Shown here piece by piece: positions 1 through 4,628 of a DNA stretch of 7,972 bases. The position numbers were made by a program, and so were the translations under genes. Source of the stretch: Candidatus Aminicenantota bacterium (GTDB lineage: Bacteria; Acidobacteriota; UBA6911; RPQK01; JAJDTT01); contig JAPOYZ010000093.1 of assembly GCA_026706325.1 (NCBI GenBank), positions 1 through 7,972 of the forward strand, read 5' to 3'. A model generated the notes under the pieces. The model worked only from the letters and a program-made list of their open reading frames with translations. It was not told the DNA's origin and did not search any database. The first letter of the stretch is position 1; every line of letters starts with the position of its first letter.

Positions 1-1067
1 GCACCATTCTGCGCATCGACGTCGAGTCCGGCGTGAAGCCTTACGCCATCCCCGCCCACGAGGAGTGGCGCTGGGGCGACCCGTTCAGCGCGCGCCTGGA
101 AGAGGGGAAGCTCTGGGGCCGCGGTTCCACCGATGACAAGGGCCCCCTGGCCTGCATGATCAAAGCGGTCGAAGTGATCCAACGGGCAGGGTTTCGCCTC
201 CGGGGAGACCTCCAGCTCCACGCCACGGTGGGCGAGGAGACCATGGACGGGAAGACGCACGGGCCCGGATATTTCCTGCCCCGGAACCCCCGCACCGTCA
301 CCGACGCCTGCCTGGTGTGCGAGTCATCGGCGCCGCCCCACCGCCACGGCATCTGCCTGGCTTCCGGCGGCGCGTCATGGCTGCACATCGAGGTCACCGG
401 CAAACCGGTCCACGCCGCCATGGGGTACCGAACCTACCGCATGGGTTACGAAGGGGGAGAGGTGGGCATGGACGCCATCGGCAAGGCCCTGAAGATCTAC
501 CGGGGCCTGGCGGAGCTGGATGAGGAGTGGGCCGCCAGCAAGCTGGACCCGCGGGGCCTCACTCCCATGGGTTACCCGTCCATCATTACGGCCTGGATCC
601 ACGGCCATCCCAAGGGGATCGAGATTCCCTTCTTCGTGGCGGACCACTGCGAGCTGGGGGCGGCCGTCTGGCGGGACCCGCAGGACAGCTACGAGCGAGT
701 CCGGAAAGAGGTCGACGAGCGGATTCGGACCGTCTGCCAAATGGACCCCTGGCTCAGGGAGCATCCCCCCGACGTCGAGTGGCGGCTGGACTGGCCGCCG
801 TTCCGGATCGAGCAGGACCATCCGCTGGTCACCGCCGCCGGCCTCGCCTACGAAACCGTGCTGGGACAGGAGCCCCGCTACATGACCTGGCAACCCGTGA
901 GCGACGCGCGGTTCTACCAGGAATGCGGCGTGCCCTCACTGCTCATGGGGCCGGGCGACTACCGGCGGGCGCACTGCTACGACGAATACCTGGAGCTGGA
1001 TCAGGTCGTGGAAGGACTCACGATCTACGCGCTCACCATCCTGGAGTGGTGCGGATTCGACGGGTAG
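1..1067 (+). CDS. M20 family metallo-peptidase/deacylase, C-terminal part (5' end outside window)
   Basis: The reading frame is open from base 3 to the TAG at 1065-1067, so the GTG at 33 is an internal Val codon, not a start. Seen: GRGSTDDKGP (bases 117-146), the M20 metal-site Asp loop, preceded by W-x-x-G-D-P-F as in carnosinase/ArgE-type enzymes; the catalytic and metal Glu pair in VGEET (E-E at 234-239); a further acidic ligand candidate in CESS (Glu at 321-323); the lid-domain His in PVHAA (411-413); and the C-terminal metal His in GPGDYRRAHCYDEY (His at 972-974). Family knowledge: M20 enzymes are two-zinc cytosolic hydrolases of peptides or N-acyl amino acids (COG0624, ArgE/DapE/carboxypeptidase). 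The substrate cannot be named; the GRGSTDDKGP form is most like the carnosinase-type dipeptidase branch. The HxD metal motif is not clearly visible: the only nearby match, R-I-D-V at 12-23, lacks His, so the true motif is either outside the window or altered. No signal peptide can be judged. The next gene on this strand is a BCCT transporter, separated by an inserted repeat element. Confidence 0.9.
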   Translation, partial: TILRIDVESGVKPYAIPAHEEWRWGDPFSARLEEGKLWGRGSTDDKGPLACMIKAVEVIQRAGFRLRGDLQLHATVGEETMDGKTHGPGYFLPRNPRTVTDACLVCESSAPPHRHGICLASGGASWLHIEVTGKPVHAAMGYRTYRMGYEGGEVGMDAIGKALKIYRGLAELDEEWAASKLDPRGLTPMGYPSIITAWIHGHPKGIEIPFFVADHCELGAAVWRDPQDSYERVRKEVDERIRTVCQMDPWLREHPPDVEWRLDWPPFRIEQDHPLVTAAGLAYETVLGQEPRYMTWQPVSDARFYQECGVPSLLMGPGDYRRAHCYDEYLELDQVVEGLTIYALTILEWCGFDG

Positions 1068-1216
1068 AGTGCTGTGCCAAGTCGTTTACGGTCCCATCCC
1101 GCATTTCTCACCAGGTCGCTACGTGTATGACTAAAAAGAATCTATTTTTGAGCATTTGCGCGAATTTTTTCGAGGATTCTCCGGGACAGACTTCGCTGGG
1201 CGCGCGCTCGCTGGTC

Positions 1217-1298
1217 TTTTCGCCCTCAGCGCGCACATGCTCCCTCAAACGTAGTCACCACTACGCTCTCGGTCGCGAGCACGCGCTGAGGGCGAAAA
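1217..1298. repeat. Internal 17-bp perfect inverted repeat with nested hairpin
   Basis: TTTTCGCCCTCAGCGCG at 1217-1233 and CGCGCTGAGGGCGAAAA at 1282-1298 are exact reverse complements, separated by 48 bases. Between them CGTAGT (1250-1255) and ACTACG (1260-1265) form a 6-bp stem with the 4-base loop CACC. A competing pairing exists: GCGCGCGCTCGC (1200-1211) with GCGAGCACGCGC (1275-1286), 11 of 12 positions. The arms lie inside the larger terminal inverted repeats, so the region can fold as a two-tier stem in RNA or as a cruciform in DNA. The run of T at the left arm and A at the right arm, flanking a GC-rich stem, also resembles a rho-independent terminator for the minus strand (stem followed by U-run), but no minus-strand gene ends here. 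Confidence 0.75.
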
Positions 1299-1322
1299 TC
1301 CTGCGCGATCGTCACGCCCCCT

Positions 1323-1328
1323 GGTGAG
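1323..1328 (+). promoter_or_regulatory. Apparent ribosome binding site of the BCCT gene, inside the right TIR
   Basis: GGTGAG at 1323-1328 is the best Shine-Dalgarno-like match ahead of the ATG at 1340. The spacing of 11 bases is rather long. It lies within the right terminal repeat, so pairing with the left repeat (1096-1115) in a transcript would bury it. This site supports ATG 1340 over the in-frame TTG at 1331, which sits only 2 bases from it. Confidence 0.4.
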
Positions 1329-1339
1329 AATTGCGGGAT

Positions 1340-2902
1340 ATGGCTGAGAACTCCGGGATCGACTACAGGCTGGGTCAAGACAACGTCCGGTTCCTCGGTC
1401 TGGACATCCACAATCCCGTCTTCATCGTCTCCAGCCTCACCATCATCGCATTCGTTGCCGGGGTGCTGGCATTTCAGGCCGAAGCGGCGTTCGCCTTCGA
1501 GGCGCTGCGCGCGTGGCTCACGTCGACCTTCGACTGGTTGCTGATGGGCACTAGCAACCTCTTCGTGCTCTTCTGCCTGCTATTGCTGGTGACGCCGCCC
1601 GGCCGTGTGCGACTGGGCGGTCCGGATGCCCGTCCGGACTACTCCCGGCCGGCCTGGTTCGCCATGCTGTTCGCCGCCGGGACGGGCATCGGCCTCATGT
1701 TCTTCGGGGTGGCGGAACCGGTGGAGCATTTCCTGCAACCCCCGCTCGGCCTCGATGCGGCCGACACGGCGGCAGCGGCGCGCCTCGGCATGGCCAGCGC
1801 CATCTACCACTGGGGAATCCATGGATGGGCCATGTACGCGGTGGTGGCGGTGTCGATCGCCTTCGCGTCATATAACCTCGGCCTGCCGCTGGCGCTGCGG
1901 TCGGCGTTCTATCCGCTCATGGGAGAGGCCGTGTGGGGGCGGTTCGGCCACGGCCTCGACACCCTTTCCGTCTTCGCCACGCTCTTCGGGCTGGCCACAT
2001 CGCTCGGCCTGGGCGCCCAGCAGTTGGCGGCAGGGGTGGCCCGCTTGTGGGGCACGCCATCGACCGACACCACCCAGGTGCTGCTGATCGCCGGTATCAC
2101 CGGAATGGCGCTGGCGTCGGTTGTCAGCGGCATGGAGAAGGGGGTCAAGCGGCTGAGCCAGGCCAACCTGCTACTCGCCCTGTTGCTGCTGGCGTTCGTG
2201 CTGACGGTCGGACCGACGCGTGCCATTGCCACCGGCGCCGTCGCGAGCCTCGGCCAGTATCTCGCGTCCATCGGACCGCTCAGCAACTGGGTGGGCCGCG
2301 AGGATCTCGATTTCATGCACGGCTGGACGACCTTCTACTGGGCCTGGTGGCTCTCGTGGGCCCCCTTCGTCGGCCTGTTCATCGCCCGGGTGTCGCGGGG
2401 CCGGACCGTGCGCGAACTGGTCGCCTGCATGCTGGTCCTCCCGACGCTGACGGCTACGACCTGGATGAATGCCTTCGGCGGGACCGCAGTGTCGCAGTAC
2501 GCCGACCGCGGTCATCCCGCCGTGATCGCGGCGGTGCAGGCACAGCAGCCGGAGATCGCCCTGTTCGCGCTGCTGGAGACGCTGCCCCTTGCGACCGTCA
2601 CGTCGTTCATCGGCCTCGTGCTGGTCGTGGTGTTCTTTGTCACCTCGTCCGACTCCGGATCATTGGTCATCGACACCATCACCGCCGGCGGCAAACTGGA
2701 TGCGCCGGTTGTCCAGCGCGCGTTCTGGTGCATTTTCGAGGGGCTGACCGCCATCGCGCTACTGCTCGGCGGCGGCCTTGTGGCCGCGCAGGCGGCTACC
2801 CTCGCCGCCGCCCTCCCCTTTGCGCTGGTACTTGTCGCCATGTGCTACAGCACCTGGAGGGGGCTGCGCGCGTGCACGGCGGACAGGGTCCGTTCAGGTT
2901 AA
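1340..2902 (+). CDS. BCCT family betaine/carnitine/choline transporter
   Basis: This 520-residue integral membrane protein has about 12 hydrophobic helices, the usual BCCT core length. Seen: the unwound first-helix motif AGTGIGLMFFGVAEP (residues 113-127); HWGIHGWAMY with W158, W163 and Y166, matching the spacing of the BetP aromatic box W189/W194/Y197; the BCCT signature GWTTFYWAWWLSWAPF (328-343), containing the TM8 tryptophans; and VTSSDSGS (434-441), where T435 and S436 match the BetP sodium-2 ligands T467 and S468. Family knowledge: BCCT proteins import quaternary ammonium compounds such as glycine betaine, carnitine or choline, with Na+ or H+. The GxGIG form and conserved Thr-Ser favour Na+ coupling (inference). 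Both termini are short: about 25 residues precede the first helix and about 15 follow the last, so the long osmosensing C-terminal tail of BetP is absent. The start is ATG 1340; TTG 1331 lies inside the upstream repeat. The stop is TAA 2900-2902. The exact substrate is not determined. Confidence 0.95.
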   Translation: MAENSGIDYRLGQDNVRFLGLDIHNPVFIVSSLTIIAFVAGVLAFQAEAAFAFEALRAWLTSTFDWLLMGTSNLFVLFCLLLLVTPPGRVRLGGPDARPDYSRPAWFAMLFAAGTGIGLMFFGVAEPVEHFLQPPLGLDAADTAAAARLGMASAIYHWGIHGWAMYAVVAVSIAFASYNLGLPLALRSAFYPLMGEAVWGRFGHGLDTLSVFATLFGLATSLGLGAQQLAAGVARLWGTPSTDTTQVLLIAGITGMALASVVSGMEKGVKRLSQANLLLALLLLAFVLTVGPTRAIATGAVASLGQYLASIGPLSNWVGREDLDFMHGWTTFYWAWWLSWAPFVGLFIARVSRGRTVRELVACMLVLPTLTATTWMNAFGGTAVSQYADRGHPAVIAAVQAQQPEIALFALLETLPLATVTSFIGLVLVVVFFVTSSDSGSLVIDTITAGGKLDAPVVQRAFWCIFEGLTAIALLLGGGLVAAQAATLAAALPFALVLVAMCYSTWRGLRACTADRVRSG

Positions 2903-3000
2903 CCCGCCACGTGAGTCATTGCTCGGCGACGTGCAGGAGGGCGCGGCTCCGAACCGGTGCATGGGAGCGCGTGCCTTCCAATGGCAGGGATGAAGACTGC

Positions 3001-3018
3001 GCGGCCGGTCCCGGCCGC
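3001..3018. terminator. GC-rich palindrome in the convergent gap, weak bidirectional terminator candidate
   Basis: The gap 2903-3059 separates the convergent BCCT and DUF1501 genes and holds no gene that I can see. GCGGCCGG (3001-3008) and CCGGCCGC (3011-3018) are perfect reverse complements around a TC centre. A second palindrome, TCGTCCGGACGA (3047-3058), sits 1 base beyond the DUF1501 stop codon. Neither is followed by a T-tract on either strand, so these are not classical rho-independent terminators. Their place between converging genes is the main argument for a termination role. Confidence 0.3.
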
Positions 3019-3059
3019 CGCTGGTTGTCCGGCGTCAGAATTGCTCTCGTCCGGACGAA

Positions 3060-4520
3060 CTATCCCCAAAGATCCAGCAGGGGGTTCCCCTTGACCAGCT
3101 CACGAGGCTGATCCAAGTGGTTGAGGACCTCCATGTGTGGGTCGATACCCAGGCTGAAGTAGACGGATGCCAGCAGATCGTTGGGATGGACCGGCTTTTC
3201 CTTTGGCGAGGATCCGGTCTCGTCCGACTCTCCGTAGAGCACTCCGCGAGCGACGCCTGCACCCGCCACCAGCGCCGTGTAGCAGTAGGGCCAGTGGTCC
3301 CGGCCGTCGGGAGCGTTGGTGTTCCCCGACGTGCTCACGCCCAGACGCGGCGACCTGCCGAACTCTCCTACGGTCACGACCAACGTCTCCTCCAGCAGTC
3401 CCCGATCGTCCATGTCCTCCAGGAGCGCGGAGAGCGCCTGATCCAGGACCGGGCAATGCAGGTTCTTCAGGGGACCGAAGTTGGCGGCGTGGGTGTCCCA
3501 GGCCGTCGTCTCCGGGTTCCCGTTGGCCACGGATGGCCAGTTGAGCTGAACGAAGCGGGTTCCCGCCTCCACCAGACGCCGGGCCATCAGAGCCCCCTGT
3601 CCGAAGGTGGTTCGCCCGTAACGTTCCCGCACCGCGACCGGCTCCTGCTCCAGATCGAAGGCAGCCCGGGCCTTGCCCGAGAGGACCAAGTCATAGGCCC
3701 GCTCGTAGTATTCGTCGAGCGCGTGCTGGCCCACGGCCTTCTCCAGGTCGGGCATGGACTTGTTGATTCCCTTCAGCAGAGTGAAGCGGTCCTTCAACCG
3801 CTGAGGCGGAACCTCCTGGCGCAGGGACAGGTCATCCAGGCGGATCGGCTTGTTGGGATCCTGGTAGAGCCGGTAGGGATCGTAAGCTTTGCCCAGGAAC
3901 CCGGCGGCTCCTCCTTTCCCCACCACGTTGGATTCCTGCAGCGGCCGGGGCATCTCCACGAAGGGCAGCACCGGTTCATCCAGGGGGAGCATTTTGGAGA
4001 TGTGAGACCCCGCAGTCGGAAAATCGGCGGGGGACGGTGGCTCCAACTGGCCCGACGGAGACACCCGATCAGGGGGGTATCCCGTCAGCATCTGGTAGAT
4101 GGCCGCAGTGTGGTTGAACAGCCCCTTGGGCGTGTAGCTCATGGAGCGGATCAAGGTGCACTTGTCCACCTGCTGGGCCAGCTTGGGCATGGTCTCGCTG
4201 AGCCAGATACCGGGAACCTTGGTCTTGATGGGCTTGAACTCGCCCCGAATGTTGGCCGGGGCGTCCGGCTTCGGATCCCAGATGTCGATGTGACTGGGTC
4301 CACCCTGGAGAAAGAGGAGGACCACGCTCTTAGCGGAGCCGAAGCCCTTGCTGGCCACCAGGTCGCCGGCCACCGTCGACGTGGAGGCGGCTTGGGCGGC
4401 CTGCCAGGAGAAGAAATTGGGAAGGCCGAGACCGAAAAGGCCGATGGAGCCGACCCGCAGAAATTCCCGGCGCGTCGGACCGTCACAAAGAAATGCGCGA
4501 TGACCTGGTACGACTAGCAT
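3060..4520 (-). CDS. DUF1501 domain protein with Tat signal (alkaline phosphatase/sulfatase-like fold)
   Basis: This 486-residue exported protein has TRREFLRVG at residues 16-24, matching the twin-arginine consensus, followed by a hydrophobic stretch (about 25-39) and an A-Q-A site near 42-44. Tat export implies folding, perhaps with metal, before transport. The DUF1501 core is clear: QGGPSHIDIWDPKP (72-85), WDTH (341-344), GEFGRSPR (385-392) and GRDHWPYCY (406-414). Family knowledge: DUF1501 belongs to the alkaline phosphatase/sulfatase superfamily; E386, D408 and H409 are plausible metal ligands (inference). The C-x-P-x-R nucleophile motif of true sulfatases is absent, so sulfatase activity should not be assumed. 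The start is firm: GGAGG lies 6 bases before the ATG. It is the last gene of a minus-strand unit, 108 bases after the DUF1549/DUF1553 gene, its usual partner in Planctomycetota and Acidobacteriota. Its function is unknown. Long plus-strand open frames opposite it are codon-bias shadows. Confidence 0.93.
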   Translation of the reverse strand: MLVVPGHRAFLCDGPTRREFLRVGSIGLFGLGLPNFFSWQAAQAASTSTVAGDLVASKGFGSAKSVVLLFLQGGPSHIDIWDPKPDAPANIRGEFKPIKTKVPGIWLSETMPKLAQQVDKCTLIRSMSYTPKGLFNHTAAIYQMLTGYPPDRVSPSGQLEPPSPADFPTAGSHISKMLPLDEPVLPFVEMPRPLQESNVVGKGGAAGFLGKAYDPYRLYQDPNKPIRLDDLSLRQEVPPQRLKDRFTLLKGINKSMPDLEKAVGQHALDEYYERAYDLVLSGKARAAFDLEQEPVAVRERYGRTTFGQGALMARRLVEAGTRFVQLNWPSVANGNPETTAWDTHAANFGPLKNLHCPVLDQALSALLEDMDDRGLLEETLVVTVGEFGRSPRLGVSTSGNTNAPDGRDHWPYCYTALVAGAGVARGVLYGESDETGSSPKEKPVHPNDLLASVYFSLGIDPHMEVLNHLDQPRELVKGNPLLDLWG

Positions 4521-4526
4521 GTGAAT

Positions 4527-4531
4527 CCTCC
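4527..4531 (-). promoter_or_regulatory. Shine-Dalgarno site of the DUF1501 gene
   Basis: On the minus strand this reads GGAGG, 6 bases upstream of the ATG at 4520-4518. It is the strongest ribosome binding site in the window and fixes the start so that the Tat motif lies 16 residues in. Confidence 0.8.
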
Positions 4532-4583
4532 GTGTTCAAAAGCTTGCGCATGACAGCCGGTGGAGAGCCGGCCCGTGCGTTTT

Positions 4584-4612
4584 ATTCTCTATTTTCGGTC
4601 TGCGTCTTGCAA
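4584..4612 (-). promoter_or_regulatory. Weak internal promoter candidate ahead of the DUF1501 gene
   Basis: The 108-base gap 4521-4628 contains an AT-rich island in otherwise GC-rich sequence. On the minus strand TTGCAA (4612-4607) and GAGAAT (4589-4584) are separated by 17 bases. Each matches 4 of 6 positions of the sigma-70 consensus. The -10 box lies about 63 bases before the ATG. A small GCCGG/CCGGC hairpin (4556-4572, 7-base loop) lies between this site and the gene. This may let DUF1501 be expressed apart from the upstream genes; the match is weak. Confidence 0.2.
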
Positions 4613-4628
4613 CCTCGCGTATCTGGAA

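Larger units (their letters stand above)
1096..1339. mobile_element. MITE-like palindromic element with 20-bp terminal inverted repeats
   Basis: The left end ATCCCGCATTTCTCACCAG (1096-1114) is the reverse complement of the right end CTGGTGAGAATTGCGGGAT (1321-1339) except at one position. One more base pair (G1115 with C1320) makes arms of 20 bp with 19 matches. Taking the outermost AT as flanking sequence instead, the element is 1098-1337 with a possible 2-bp AT duplication; because AT is its own reverse complement, the two readings cannot be separated. The interior has an AT-rich stretch (about 1126-1175) and a GC-rich inner palindrome. No transposase is encoded; the only open frame inside (1127-1327, 66 codons plus stop) has no recognisable domain. 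Size, TIRs and lack of coding fit a miniature inverted-repeat element mobilised in trans, or an internally deleted insertion sequence. I cannot assign it to a named IS family. It fills nearly all of the gap between the M20 and BCCT genes. An alternative is a long structured leader RNA that is not mobile. Confidence 0.65.

Noticed and set aside
33..35. GTG as start of the M20 gene
   Set aside because: The frame continues open to base 3, and a start here would remove the whole N-terminal part of the catalytic domain.
1282..1305. The inner palindrome as a transcription terminator of the M20 gene
   Set aside because: On the plus strand the stem is followed by AAAA and then TCCTGCG, not a T-tract, and the 48-base loop is too long for a classical terminator.
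1127..1327. A 66-codon open frame inside the inverted-repeat element
   Set aside because: It reads through both arms of the inner palindrome, has no recognisable domain or good ribosome binding site, and is best explained as a chance frame.
1933..3111. A 392-codon plus-strand open frame overlapping the BCCT gene
   Set aside because: Arg/Gly/Pro-rich out-of-frame reading of a GC-rich gene; the BCCT frame has complete family motifs.
3117..4517. A 466-codon open frame on the plus strand opposite the DUF1501 gene
   Set aside because: Low-complexity translation with no domain; it mirrors the codon bias of the DUF1501 gene, which has clear family motifs and a strong ribosome binding site.
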